This document shows, one piece after another, positions 1-8,882 of a stretch of 64,000 nt of DNA. Positions within the stretch are counted from its first letter, which is position 1. The number at the start of each line of letters is the position of its first letter. The stretch lies in NCBI GenBank assembly GCA_963677395.2, contig OY781965.2, forward strand, positions 1,798,001 to 1,862,000, in the 5' to 3' direction. This DNA comes from G963667975 sp963677395 (GTDB taxonomy: Bacteria; Bacteroidota; Bacteroidia; Bacteroidales; G963667975). A program made the translations under genes and the position numbers. The notes below the pieces were generated by a model that saw nothing but the letters and a program-made list of their open reading frames with translations, did not search any database and was not told the origin of the DNA.

Positions 1-188
1 CGGGAGAAAAAATTATTTGGGAAGCACCTGTAAAATCACAACAAACTTGGTTTATTAAACATTTTGGTGCGAATGTGAATCTGGGAAATATACCACCTCA
101 GGAAATTATCTCTTTGGAAACACTCCGCACAGGTTTAAGAGGCGATACATTCAGTATGCACCTTCCGTCAACGCAATTTTCTGCTTAA
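1..188 (+). CDS. Phosphosulfolactate synthase-like protein (C-terminal end only)
   Basis: The 62 codons from position 3 to the TAA at 186-188 are open and give a C-terminal tail with the motifs WFIKHFGANVNLGNI and LETLRTGLRGDTF. I recognise these from the ComA-type phosphosulfolactate synthase family, which joins sulfite to phosphoenolpyruvate and is widespread in Bacteroidota. The N-terminus lies outside the window. The stop codon shares its last A with the ATG of the following aroE gene, so the two are translationally coupled. The family call rests on the tail only. Confidence 0.7.
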   Translation, partial: GEKIIWEAPVKSQQTWFIKHFGANVNLGNIPPQEIISLETLRTGLRGDTFSMHLPSTQFSA

Positions 189-937
189 TGAAATTAGTCG
201 GGTTAATAGGATTCCCATTGTCTCATTCGTTTTCGGAAAAATACTTCAGGGAGAAGTTTTTGAAAGAGAATATTGAAGGTTGGAATTATTCGCTATTTCC
301 AATTGAAAAAGTCAGCAAGTTTACAGATGTTTTGCTTGAGAATCAAAATTTGGTAGGGCTTAATGTTACGACTCCATACAAACAAAATATTTTGGAATTT
401 GTAGATGATCTGAATGTTGATGCCGAAGAAATTGGAGCAGTCAATACATTGAAAATATTTCGTGACAGAAATTATGTGAAAATAGCAGGTTATAATACTG
501 ATTGGCTGGGATTTTATAACTCATTATATCCATATCTTGAAAATCATCATGAAAAAGCTTTGATTTTTGGAACAGGAGGAGGTGCAAAAGCAGTGGCATT
601 TGCACTTCAGAAACTGGGAATAGACTATGATTTTGTAAGCAGATCTCTCTCCGACGGAGTATTTACTTATTCCGGATTGAGAGATTCAATGCTGGATGAA
701 GCAAAAATATGGATAAATTGCACTCCATTAGGGATGTATCCAGAAAGCCATTTTTTTCCTCCGGTTAATTATAAAAGAGTAACGGATAGTCATTTGCTGT
801 ATGATCTAATTTATAACCCAGAAGAAACATTATTCTTAACACATGGGATAATACGAGGTGCAATAGTTGTAAATGGACTTCAAATGCTTAAAGACCAAGC
901 AGATTATTCGTTTAGAATTTGGAGCGAAGATGAGTAA
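188..937 (+). CDS. aroE: Shikimate dehydrogenase
   Basis: Reduces 3-dehydroshikimate to shikimate with NADPH in the cytosol, a step of the shikimate pathway to aromatic amino acids. The 249-aa length is normal to slightly short for AroE. The shikimate-binding S-H-S is at residues 12-14, NVTTPYK with the catalytic Lys65 at 59-65, NTD with Asp105 at 103-105, and the NADP Rossmann loop GTGGGAKA at 128-135. The SRS segment around residue 152 fits the basic patch that selects NADP. The ATG overlaps the stop of the upstream gene by one base, which fixes the start and suggests an operon. Nothing looks degenerate. Confidence 0.95.
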   Translation: MKLVGLIGFPLSHSFSEKYFREKFLKENIEGWNYSLFPIEKVSKFTDVLLENQNLVGLNVTTPYKQNILEFVDDLNVDAEEIGAVNTLKIFRDRNYVKIAGYNTDWLGFYNSLYPYLENHHEKALIFGTGGGAKAVAFALQKLGIDYDFVSRSLSDGVFTYSGLRDSMLDEAKIWINCTPLGMYPESHFFPPVNYKRVTDSHLLYDLIYNPEETLFLTHGIIRGAIVVNGLQMLKDQADYSFRIWSEDE

Positions 938-974
938 AAACTAATTTGTATCTTTATCCCAAAATAGAATAACA

Positions 975-1292
975 ATGTCAGTATTAGTGGAATTTGCCAT
1001 GTTTCCAACTGATAAGGGGGAAAGTGTGAGTCAATATGTTACAGAAGTAGTACGTTATTTGAGAGAAAATGCAAATTCTTATCAATTAACATCAATGGGC
1101 TCAATCATAGAAACAGAAACAATAGAAGATGCATTTCTTTTAATACAAGAGTCGTACAAGATTCTAGATAATCTTGGATGTAATCGGGTGTATTCGTCTT
1201 TAAAGATTGATATTCAAAAGGGAAAATCCGATAGAATGGTGTCGAAAGTTAAATCTGTTGAAGAAAAATATAATCAGAAAAGCAATATGTAA
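975..1292 (+). CDS. MTH1187/DUF77-family thiamine-binding-like protein
   Basis: A 105-aa cytosolic protein starting MSVLVEFAMFPTDKG and containing GSIIETETIEDAF. It matches the small ferredoxin-like MTH1187/YkoF-type family (UPF0045), some members of which bind thiamine or its pyrimidine part. No enzymatic motif is visible. It lies 37 bp after aroE on the same strand, and the spacer holds a weak TAnnTTTG-like sequence, so it may be co-transcribed or have its own promoter. The thiamine link is family knowledge; its role here is not shown by the neighbourhood. Confidence 0.8.
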   Translation: MSVLVEFAMFPTDKGESVSQYVTEVVRYLRENANSYQLTSMGSIIETETIEDAFLLIQESYKILDNLGCNRVYSSLKIDIQKGKSDRMVSKVKSVEEKYNQKSNM

Positions 1293-1365
1293 TTACAGAT
1301 ACAACCCTTATGTGGGTTTATATGTCTTCAATCAAAATGAGAGAAACCAATTAAAAATAATTAAA

Positions 1366-1827
1366 ATGAAAAACATGAAAGTCCTTAAAGGCTTATTTGC
1401 TGTAGTATTAACAGTAGTATCATTTTCATTAATGGCACAAAATACTACAAAAACATCAACATGGAAATTATTTACAGAAAAAAATGGCGTACAGGTTTTT
1501 TATAAATATGAAGACTGCCATGATAATGTAAATGATCTTCATGAACAGAACGTTATTCTTAAGTTTGTAAATACTACTCAGATGAATATGACAATTGAGT
1601 GGGATTTAAATGTTTGGTACAATAATAATCAATGTGTTGGCTGTAATGATAAAAAAGGCGAATATCATTTTAAAATCAGTGTTTTAGCAGGACAAAGTGT
1701 TGCTGGGAATTGTGAAAGAACAAACGAAAACAGGCCTTTGAAAATTTATGCGAAATCACTAAAATACAGTGAAATGGCACAAATGAAAAAATTTGATTTA
1801 GCGAATTTAACAGTTAACCCGCAATAA
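1366..1827 (+). CDS. Small secreted protein of unknown function
   Basis: The open frame extends up to 1207, but that part overlaps the preceding gene. The ATG at 1366 gives a clean N-terminus: basic MKNMKVLKG, a hydrophobic stretch (LFAVVLTVVSFSLM) and an AQ cleavage site near residue 23. The mature part (about 130 aa) contains four cysteines (ED-C-HD, Q-C-VG-C-ND, N-C-ER) and looks beta-rich. It is probably a periplasmic or surface domain protein. It lies 23 bp before a large T9SS protein on the same strand, so it may be its partner. I do not recognise a family. Confidence 0.75.
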   Translation: MKNMKVLKGLFAVVLTVVSFSLMAQNTTKTSTWKLFTEKNGVQVFYKYEDCHDNVNDLHEQNVILKFVNTTQMNMTIEWDLNVWYNNNQCVGCNDKKGEYHFKISVLAGQSVAGNCERTNENRPLKIYAKSLKYSEMAQMKKFDLANLTVNPQ

Positions 1828-1850
1828 TAATTTGAAAGGGAAAAGGAAAT

Positions 1851-3869
1851 ATGCGTAAGTTAATATTGTTTTTAGGAATAGTTTGGTATTCAATAGGTTC
1901 TTATAGTCAATGCTATGTAAATGTTAAAGCCAGTGTTGGTGGAGGTCCTATGTTAGATACTGTTCACATTTGCTTGGGGGAAACGGTAAATTTGAATGCA
2001 TCAGGTATGTGTACCTATCTAATGAATAATACATTTAATAATGGACAATTGGGAACTGGTTGGTCAAGTCAGGCTGCAAATCCTGTTTTTAATAATCCCT
2101 GTCAATGCAACCCTGCTGTTACATCATGTACAAGTCAAAACAATGGTTGTCCTGGAGCTCCCGGACCTAATGGTGCCTTTGCATGGGTAGGTACGACAAG
2201 TTCGCAAACACGAACTTTAGAAACTGTAAATTATGATTTGTCAATAGGTGGATGTCAAGTTAAATTTTGGATGATGTATGGGGTTTGCCATGATAATGAT
2301 GCATGTGAAGATCCTGATGCAACAAATGAAGGAGTTCATTTACAGTACTCACTAAATGGAGGTGGAACTTGGACTGATTTCCCAGGGCCAGATATGAACC
2401 CAGTTGGGAATACTTCATTTACAGGGCCATTTACAACAGTACTACCAGGTTCAGGTGGTTATTGGACTCCTGAGTCCTCAAATTCAACACAATTAAGCAC
2501 TACTACTTATTTTTGGAATAAATATCTGGTAAATATTCCATCAATTGCAAGTACTGCTTCTACAAAAATCAGATGGGCTCAATTGGCGACTAGTAGTACT
2601 GGTTTTGATGCATGGGGGATAGATGAAGTTGAAATTTCGTGCCCTGCAATGCAAAATATATCATGGGGTAATGGTTCATCTGGATCGAATATTGCTGTTC
2701 AACCGATTACTAATACATGGTATTCTGCAATGATTTATGATTCTACTCAAATTCCACCTGCTATTGCTTGGGATTCTGTTTATGTTATTGTTCATCCAAA
2801 ACCGGTTGCCGATATTTCTCTTGTTTCTCCAATTTGTGGAAATAAGGAGACAACTATTCAAACGGTAACCCCACAAGTTCCGGGTTATACTTATACATGG
2901 GATTTTGGAACTGGTGTTATTTCTGCAAATGGAACAGGGGCAGGGCCTTATCAGGTTTTGTATAATCCTCTTCAGCCTAATAATATGCTTAAAAGACCAG
3001 TTTCGCTAAAAGTTACGAGTGATTTTGGTTGTGTTTCAGATATTATTGCTGATACGGTTGAACTACTTGAAAATCCGGCTGTTTCATTTATGCCAAATCC
3101 TGCTCCTGCTCATGGATGTGCTCCTTTAACTGTTACATTTGAAGATTTGACTACTCCAAATTCTCAATCAAATATTTGGAATTTTGGAGATGGCGCTACT
3201 GCTACTAATGATCCTTTTCCTTCACACACTTATACTACTTCAGGTTCATATTCAGTAAAATTAATCTCAACAAGTGCATTTGGATGTATCGATTCTACGC
3301 TAAAACCAATTGTTGATGTTTGGCCTAATCCTGATGCTGATTTTTCAATTAATGTAACACATCAGCCTTTAGCTGGTAATAATTTTATATTAACAGATCT
3401 TTCTACTGTTGCAGGAGGTGGAACTATTTTAAATTATTTTTGGGATTTTGGTGACGGTAGTTCTTCAACGGTTTCTCCTCCAATACCTGTTTTACATACT
3501 TATGATAATGATGGTCTTTATCTAATTAAGCTAGTTGTTGTAACAAATAACGGGTGTATGGATTCGATAACCAAAAATGTAAGAGTTGTTGAAGATTCCC
3601 TTACTTTCCCAAATGTAATAACTCCAAATGGAGACGGAATCAACGACTATTTTTATGTTGAAAATCTTGAAAACTATATTTCCAATGCATTCTCTGTGTA
3701 TAACCGATGGGGTAAAAAAGTATATGAAAAAGAAAACTACATTTCCCAAAATGATCGATTTGATGGCAGGGATCTTCCTGATGGTACATACTTCATTGTA
3801 TTAAAATACAGAGGGTATCTAAAAGAAGGTGAATATAGTGGCTCTTTAACAATTTTACGAGGGAAATAA
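1851..3869 (+). CDS. T9SS type B secreted multidomain protein with PKD domains
   Basis: A 672-aa secreted surface protein. Residues 1-19 are a signal peptide (LILFLGIVWYSIGSYSQ). Residues 60-265 form a Cys-rich, beta-sandwich-like region with FDAWGIDEVEI, as in reelin/MAM-like lectin folds. PKD-like domains follow at about 405-475 (WNFGDGA) and 492-575 (WDFGDGS). Residues 582-672 are the gliding-motility-associated C-terminal domain, with FPNVITPNGDGINDYF and VYNRWGKKVYEK, the T9SS type B export and anchoring signal. No catalytic motif is visible, so an adhesin or structural role is an inference. The downstream neighbour at 3962 shares nearly the same C-terminus. Confidence 0.88.
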   Translation: MRKLILFLGIVWYSIGSYSQCYVNVKASVGGGPMLDTVHICLGETVNLNASGMCTYLMNNTFNNGQLGTGWSSQAANPVFNNPCQCNPAVTSCTSQNNGCPGAPGPNGAFAWVGTTSSQTRTLETVNYDLSIGGCQVKFWMMYGVCHDNDACEDPDATNEGVHLQYSLNGGGTWTDFPGPDMNPVGNTSFTGPFTTVLPGSGGYWTPESSNSTQLSTTTYFWNKYLVNIPSIASTASTKIRWAQLATSSTGFDAWGIDEVEISCPAMQNISWGNGSSGSNIAVQPITNTWYSAMIYDSTQIPPAIAWDSVYVIVHPKPVADISLVSPICGNKETTIQTVTPQVPGYTYTWDFGTGVISANGTGAGPYQVLYNPLQPNNMLKRPVSLKVTSDFGCVSDIIADTVELLENPAVSFMPNPAPAHGCAPLTVTFEDLTTPNSQSNIWNFGDGATATNDPFPSHTYTTSGSYSVKLISTSAFGCIDSTLKPIVDVWPNPDADFSINVTHQPLAGNNFILTDLSTVAGGGTILNYFWDFGDGSSSTVSPPIPVLHTYDNDGLYLIKLVVVTNNGCMDSITKNVRVVEDSLTFPNVITPNGDGINDYFYVENLENYISNAFSVYNRWGKKVYEKENYISQNDRFDGRDLPDGTYFIVLKYRGYLKEGEYSGSLTILRGK

Positions 3870-3888
3870 AAAAAATGTATAACTTTAC

Positions 3889-3918
3889 GGGGACAATTTG
3901 TATAATTGTCCCTTTTTT
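3889..3918 (+). terminator. Rho-independent terminator after the T9SS type B gene
   Basis: An 8-bp perfect stem, GGGACAAT at 3890-3897 with ATTGTCCC at 3905-3912, a 7-nt loop and a run of six T at 3913-3918. It lies 20 bp after the stop of the upstream gene and directly before the poly-C tract. Confidence 0.8.
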
Positions 3919-3919
3919 A

Positions 3920-3930
3920 CCCCCCCCCCC
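3920..3930 (+). repeat. Homopolymeric C11 tract upstream of the choice-of-anchor L gene
   Basis: Eleven consecutive C, followed by TCTCT and a further C5, lie 31 bp before the ATG at 3962 and just after a terminator. Such tracts are prone to slipped-strand length change. Because the tract falls where the promoter of the downstream gene should be, it could tune or switch expression. No good -7 box is visible between the tract and the ATG. Confidence 0.6.
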
Positions 3931-3961
3931 TCTCTCCCCCTTTATTAATTAATACTAGACC

Positions 3962-6205
3962 ATGAATTACATAACAAAAAACCAGCTAAAATGTATTACT
4001 ATAGCGAGTATTCTCTCGTTATTAGTAGTGTCTCCTTTTATTGTTAAAGGACAAGTGACGGTAACCCCTGCAGGAGCCGTTTCTCCCCAATCGTTAGTAC
4101 AAAGCGTTCTTGTTGGAACCGGAGTTACGGTGAGTAATGTTAGTTTTAATGGTTCTGCAACAGCTTTGGGTTATACAAATCAGATTGGTGCTTTTACCAC
4201 AGGGATATCTCCTTCTAATATTGGCTTTAATAATGGATTAATTATGTCAACGGGAGGGATAACAGGATCTACAAGCGATACTACCTCTACAGCAATCAAT
4301 GGAACTGATTATACGAATGTGCCAGAGTTGCAGCAATATAATCCTAATGGCACTGTATTTCATAATGCAGCTGTATTAGAGTTCGACTTTGTACCTCTAT
4401 CTGATACAATTAAATTTCGATATGCATTTGCTTCTTATGAGTATATCAGCTATGTTTGTACACAGTATAATGATATTTTTGGTTTTTTTATATCGGGACA
4501 AAATCCGGCTGGAGGTAATTATGTAAGCAAAAACATAGCATTAATCCCTAGTACAAATTTACCCGTATCAATTAACAGTGTAAATGACGGTACACCAAAT
4601 GGTACGGTAACGCCCTGTTATACAAATTATACTCAGTTTTATCATGTTCCTACGTCAAATGTAACATATTATGGAATGACAACTGTTCTCACTGCAATAG
4701 CAGCAGTGGTTCCTTGTACTCCTTACCATATAAAGCTTGCAATTGTTGATTTAGGAGATGAATCTTTTGATTCAGGTGTTTTTTTGGAAGCAAATAGTTT
4801 TTCCAGTACAGCCGTTGCTGTAAGTCAGAGTTATTCAACTCCCAATGCAAAACCTATGGCAATTGAAGACTGTAATGATGCGTATCTAAAGTTTACCATT
4901 CCTTATGCCAAAAGTGATACAACCTGGATTCCGTTGATTATTAGTGGATCAGCTCAGAATGGAGTTGATTATTCCATTATTCCTGATTCTGTGTTTGTTG
5001 CTCCTGGTCAGCTTAATACAACCTTATTGATTCATCCATTACAGGATAATTTGGTTGAACCAATTGAGTATGTAAAAATAAAGGTATTAACCACTGTTTG
5101 TACTTCTGATTCTATTTCTATTCCTATTATGAGTTGGGTTCCGTATAAAGTTGTTGCACGAAATGATACCAGTATATGTGATTCAAAAGCTCAGTTGTGG
5201 GCAAGTACGGCTGATGGGTTAAATCCCTTGCTTTATGAATGGGATAATCCTTCACTACTGAATGATCCAAATATTATTAACCCGATGGCTACATTAACAA
5301 GCAGTACAATCTTCATTATTAAGGTGTCGGATAGTACCGGTTGCCCTCCGGTTTATGATACTGTGAATGTTATTGTAAACACAAAGCCAGTAATAAACTT
5401 CGATAACGTTCCTTCTCTTCCTTATGGATGCGCTCCTTTGACATTAAATTTTATCAACGATACAGATCCATTAAATTCAAGTTTTACATGGGATATGGGT
5501 AATGGAACTGCCTCACAGACAACTCAAGTCTCGCCGACATATACCTACACTACACCTGGTACTTATACAGTCAAATTAATAGCCAAAACTCTTCAAGGTT
5601 GTGAAGATTCAATTCAGTTAACCAATCTTGTTAAAGTTTATGAAAATCCGGATGCTTCATTTTCGGTATCTCCTCCAATGGCACCAATTACAAATGCATT
5701 CTTCTCTTTTACAGATCAATCATCTTCTGCTGTGACTAATTGGTACTGGAATTTTAATGATCCTGCTTCTTCATCAAATATAAGTAATCTACAAAATCCA
5801 ACACACACTTATACAGTTCGGAACCCTTATACTGTGTGGTTAAAGGTGGCAATTAAATATCATGATCCAGGTACAAATACAGATGTATATTGTTATGATT
5901 CAACCTCTAGATTGATAAGAGTTGTAGAAGATTCAATTACTGTACCTAATGTAATTACGCCCAATGGAGATGGTATTAATGATTATTTTAAAGTAACAAG
6001 CCTCGAATACTATATAGGTAACCAATTTGTAGTTTACAACAGATGGGGAAAGAAGGTATATGAAAAGGATAACTATATTCCGGATAAAGATAGGTTTGAC
6101 GGAGAAGGTTTGCCCGATGGAACTTATTTCTTTATCTTAAAGTATTCAGGGTATCTGAATAGTGGTGAAAGAAGCGGTTCTCTCACAATTTTGAGAGGGA
6201 AATAA
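3962..6205 (+). CDS. Choice-of-anchor L / PKD protein with T9SS type B sorting domain
   Basis: A 747-aa exported protein. After an N-terminal hydrophobic signal (residues 12-31, ending VKGQ), residues about 35-280 match the choice-of-anchor L family, with GFNNGLIMSTG, LEFDFVPLSDTIKFRYAFAS and NDIFGFFISG. A PKD domain follows near 490-555 (WDMGNGT), a second PKD-like domain near 560-650 (WYWNFND), and a type B sorting domain in the last 90 residues (VPNVITPNGDGINDYF, VYNRWGKKVYEK). It is presumably a surface adhesin or filament-like protein. Its C-terminus is almost the same as that of the upstream gene, which indicates domain duplication. A C11 tract lies in its leader. Confidence 0.88.
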   Translation: MNYITKNQLKCITIASILSLLVVSPFIVKGQVTVTPAGAVSPQSLVQSVLVGTGVTVSNVSFNGSATALGYTNQIGAFTTGISPSNIGFNNGLIMSTGGITGSTSDTTSTAINGTDYTNVPELQQYNPNGTVFHNAAVLEFDFVPLSDTIKFRYAFASYEYISYVCTQYNDIFGFFISGQNPAGGNYVSKNIALIPSTNLPVSINSVNDGTPNGTVTPCYTNYTQFYHVPTSNVTYYGMTTVLTAIAAVVPCTPYHIKLAIVDLGDESFDSGVFLEANSFSSTAVAVSQSYSTPNAKPMAIEDCNDAYLKFTIPYAKSDTTWIPLIISGSAQNGVDYSIIPDSVFVAPGQLNTTLLIHPLQDNLVEPIEYVKIKVLTTVCTSDSISIPIMSWVPYKVVARNDTSICDSKAQLWASTADGLNPLLYEWDNPSLLNDPNIINPMATLTSSTIFIIKVSDSTGCPPVYDTVNVIVNTKPVINFDNVPSLPYGCAPLTLNFINDTDPLNSSFTWDMGNGTASQTTQVSPTYTYTTPGTYTVKLIAKTLQGCEDSIQLTNLVKVYENPDASFSVSPPMAPITNAFFSFTDQSSSAVTNWYWNFNDPASSSNISNLQNPTHTYTVRNPYTVWLKVAIKYHDPGTNTDVYCYDSTSRLIRVVEDSITVPNVITPNGDGINDYFKVTSLEYYIGNQFVVYNRWGKKVYEKDNYIPDKDRFDGEGLPDGTYFFILKYSGYLNSGERSGSLTILRGK

Positions 6206-6219
6206 AGTAGAATAAACAT

Positions 6220-6360
6220 GAGGTTGTTCAAAAAATACAACCTTAATATATTTTCCCGACTTTTGGGATTCAGTCTGACAACTATGATTTAATAAGTTGT
6301 CTTGAGCCCGAAAGTCGGGAAAGTCTTTTTTACCAGATAAGATGTTTTTTGAACAGCCTC
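6220..6360. mobile_element. MITE-like 141-bp imperfect palindrome (may also act as a bidirectional terminator)
   Basis: The ends are inverted copies: GAGGTTGTTCAAAAAA at 6220-6235 and the complement of GAGGCTGTTCAAAAAA ending at 6360. Inside are a second inverted pair, TTCCCGACTTT and AAAGTCGGGAA, and a third imperfect pair ending in GACAAC/GTTGTC, leaving a loop of about 13 nt. The element fills the whole space between two convergent genes, and its last base is the first base of the AraC gene's stop codon on the opposite strand. No clear target-site duplication is visible, so a terminator of unusual size remains an alternative. Confidence 0.55.
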
Positions 6361-7490
6361 TAGTTGTTAGTTTTAGACTTAAATTCACTTGGCGTTTTTC
6401 CGGTCGCATTTTTAAATACCCGGTTAAAAGTGGCTTTTGAATTAAATCCACAATCAAAAGCAATTCCGAGTAATGTAATGTTTTTGTTTTCAGTAAGGTT
6501 GCATCTTTGTTTGAATTCTTCAATACGATAATGGTTTATGAAGTCAAAAAAGTTTCGGTTTAATCTGCTGTTAAGTGTTTCAGAAAGATATTCAACACTG
6601 GTATTCATCGATTCGGCCAGATTTGAGATAGTAAGCTCTGGATTCAGATGTGGTTTGAACTCTTCCATATATTGAATGAGTCTGTTGATAAACAGTTCAT
6701 CTTCAGAGCTTAGATTATATTGTGTAATGTCCTCTTTTTTAGAGCATCTTATGTCAGGTAAGGTTTGGACAGATGTAAATACGGTGCCTTGCTTGTGTCC
6801 GTAAAATCCCAGAAAGAGAATAAACAATGAGCCAACAATAAATCCCATAAACTGCAATAAACCCGGTGGCGTGAACCTGAAAATAAGATCAAATATGTAT
6901 GCCAGATATATGAAGCTATAAAAGCCTATAGCAGAAATAAGCAATGTTTTGAGCCAATGTAAATCAATATTTTTAATTTCAGAAAAGTAGTTTTTGATTT
7001 TCTTTTTATATGCAGAGATCATAAATAATCCCCATACAAAATATCCAACAGAGGATATCGATAAGAATACAATTGAAACGTAATAAGAAATAAAACTTCG
7101 GAATGCTTCTGTTTTTACAATTTCTACTTTCTGATCAATCGGGAGTAAATAGATTTCAAAAAGTTGATCAAGAAACAACGCAATAAATGGAAGGAAATGA
7201 AGAATGTAAATTGGCTTAAACCGAAAGTTTTGAGTGGTTTGAGCTTTTATATAAAACCAGAATCCTGGACCATGAAGTAATAACAATGGAACAGTTGTAT
7301 GTATAATCCATGTTATGGGAAATCCATTTTGCCTGTTTCTGATTTCAAAAAAACTAAGAAGTATGTGTATGGCAAACAGAAGAAATATGAAGCCTAATAT
7401 TGTGTCGGGTAGTTTCCTTTGCTTTTTAAGAAACAATAATAGCGACAACAGTAATGCTTCAAAAACACCTAAAATTAGAATGTAATCCAT
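6360..7490 (-). CDS. Membrane-bound AraC-family transcriptional regulator
   Basis: A 376-aa protein with about seven hydrophobic helices in residues 1-240 (starting YILILGVFEALLLSLLLFL) and a C-terminal AraC-type double helix-turn-helix in residues about 275-373. Recognisable pieces are LTISNLAESMNTSVEYLSETL, the core GIAFDCGFNSKATFNRVFK and the ending TGKTPSEFK. This layout is common in Bacteroidota and is thought to couple a membrane signal to transcription; the ligand is unknown. It is divergent from the sigma-factor operon at 7699, which is a plausible target. A perfect -7 box lies upstream on the minus strand. The 3' end abuts the MITE-like element. Confidence 0.88.
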   Translation of the reverse strand: MDYILILGVFEALLLSLLLFLKKQRKLPDTILGFIFLLFAIHILLSFFEIRNRQNGFPITWIIHTTVPLLLLHGPGFWFYIKAQTTQNFRFKPIYILHFLPFIALFLDQLFEIYLLPIDQKVEIVKTEAFRSFISYYVSIVFLSISSVGYFVWGLFMISAYKKKIKNYFSEIKNIDLHWLKTLLISAIGFYSFIYLAYIFDLIFRFTPPGLLQFMGFIVGSLFILFLGFYGHKQGTVFTSVQTLPDIRCSKKEDITQYNLSSEDELFINRLIQYMEEFKPHLNPELTISNLAESMNTSVEYLSETLNSRLNRNFFDFINHYRIEEFKQRCNLTENKNITLLGIAFDCGFNSKATFNRVFKNATGKTPSEFKSKTNN

Positions 7491-7517
7491 TGGGAATCCC
7501 TTTTATAAGCTCAGTTG

Positions 7518-7525
7518 CAAAGATA
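7518..7525 (-). promoter_or_regulatory. -7 box for the AraC regulator
   Basis: On the minus strand this reads TATCTTTG, a perfect match to the Bacteroidota TAnnTTTG motif, 27 bp before the ATG. A TTTG that could serve as the -33 element lies about 24 bp further upstream, slightly more than the usual spacing. Confidence 0.55.
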
Positions 7526-7622
7526 TAAATAGTGATTGGATATTTTTCTCAAATGAAGTTCCTTAGATTTGTAAGAGTATATTTTATACAAAAATGAATT
7601 TTAAATTAATCCGATTTATGAA

Positions 7623-7661
7623 CGTTTCTTTTGCTCGCGTGTATTTCTATTGTAAGAAACG
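7623..7661. promoter_or_regulatory. Inverted repeat upstream of the sigma-factor operon
   Basis: CGTTTCTT at 7623-7630 and AAGAAACG at 7654-7661 form a perfect 8-bp inverted repeat with a 23-nt spacer, 38 bp before the first gene of the operon. It could be a regulator site or a leader hairpin. Function is inferred from position only. Confidence 0.35.
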
Positions 7662-7698
7662 CAGGCTTGCAAATGTAAAATCATAAAATTAAAGTAAT

Positions 7699-8868
7699 AT
7701 GATACGTAATATTTTGATATTTATCGTCTTAACCGGATGTACAATAAATAATGGTTTTTGCCAAAAACCAGAAAAAGTATATGGGTTTGCCCGGCAGAGT
7801 CATGATTGTGAATGGTATAAAACTCAGGCTAATCTTTGGCAAACAGAAACAGAAAAGAATCCTCAAAATGCAATGGCATGGGTTTATTGGTATCGTTCAG
7901 TTCGTTATTCCTTAATGACATGCGGAGCTGATCTTAAATCTGCTTCCTGTTGTTCACGGCCTCTGCTGGATTCAATTATGATTAAAATGGGCAAAATTCT
8001 TCCCAATAGCTATGAATACAATTATCTGATGTATTATAATGGTATGAGCAACCCCGAAATGGCAAAATATCTAATGAAAGCCTTGGAAATAGCTCCTGAT
8101 CGACCCGAAATCATGTCGGATTTGGTTACTTATTATGATATTCAATGCAATCAGACGAAGGTGGATGAGTATTGTAAAAAGTGGTATGCATGTAATGAAT
8201 TATCTCCCGGAATTTTAGCGTGGAACTATAATATGATGGTCTCTCTCGATAAAGATGCGATCATATTTTTGGGCGGAGATATGGATACTTATCCTAAAAT
8301 GATTCTTCAATCAGCTAAGAATTTTCGGAAGGATGTAAAAATATTAAACGTTTCATTACTTTTAAATGAGTCGTTCCGAAATGGAAAGCTGAAAGAGATG
8401 GGAGTTCCCGCGTTTGAGCAAAAATCGGAAAAGTTTAAAGACCGAAGCTCATTTCAAAAAGCAATCATTTCTCACATAGTAAAAAATGCAGGTTCACGTT
8501 CGGTTTACTTTGCTTTGTCATTGCCTGAAGAGTGTTATCAGGAATATAAAGATAGTATATACAATGAAGGATTAGTATATAAATACAGTAAAGAACGTTA
8601 TGACAATATAGCGGTTTCCAAAAAAAATTATGAAAAGCTGTTTCTGCTTGATTATATTCGTGAACAATTTACGGATGATATAAGTCAAAATATCGTAAAT
8701 CTTTCTAATCTGAATTACCTTGCCGCTTTTATACCTTTGTATGAGCACTATAAACTGTCCGGTGACTTTCAGAAACAAAAGGAGTTAGGAGAATTGATGC
8801 TTACGATTGCTCGTGATTCTGGTTATCATGACTATATTGATTATATTCAATCGGTTGTGAAAGAGTAA
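7699..8868 (+). CDS. Putative lipoprotein with TPR-like region, first gene of an ECF sigma operon
   Basis: A 389-aa protein. The N-terminus (MIRNILIFIVLTGC) has an LTGC lipobox with Cys14; a signal peptidase I site after FCQ is the alternative. Residues about 30-180 are helical and TPR-like (NPQNAMAWVYWYRS, KALEIAPDRPEIMSDLVTYY). Residues 195-225 contain GDMDTYPKMILQ, then DVKILNVSLL, which resembles the soluble tail of DUF2723-type membrane proteins (GDNDTYP, LQ, DVRVINLSLL). The function is unknown. It sits 14 bp before an ECF sigma factor, so it may act in envelope sensing, but that is inference. Confidence 0.7.
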   Translation: MIRNILIFIVLTGCTINNGFCQKPEKVYGFARQSHDCEWYKTQANLWQTETEKNPQNAMAWVYWYRSVRYSLMTCGADLKSASCCSRPLLDSIMIKMGKILPNSYEYNYLMYYNGMSNPEMAKYLMKALEIAPDRPEIMSDLVTYYDIQCNQTKVDEYCKKWYACNELSPGILAWNYNMMVSLDKDAIIFLGGDMDTYPKMILQSAKNFRKDVKILNVSLLLNESFRNGKLKEMGVPAFEQKSEKFKDRSSFQKAIISHIVKNAGSRSVYFALSLPEECYQEYKDSIYNEGLVYKYSKERYDNIAVSKKNYEKLFLLDYIREQFTDDISQNIVNLSNLNYLAAFIPLYEHYKLSGDFQKQKELGELMLTIARDSGYHDYIDYIQSVVKE

Positions 8869-8882
8869 TTCATCTTGAGAAA

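Noticed and set aside
1207..1365. Longer N-terminus of the small secreted protein
   Set aside because: It overlaps the preceding gene by 86 bp and would bury the signal peptide; the ATG at 1366 starts directly with a signal peptide.
6146..6523. Minus-strand open frame spanning the MITE-like element
   Set aside because: It overlaps the AraC regulator in another frame and runs through the palindrome; the translation has no recognisable domain.
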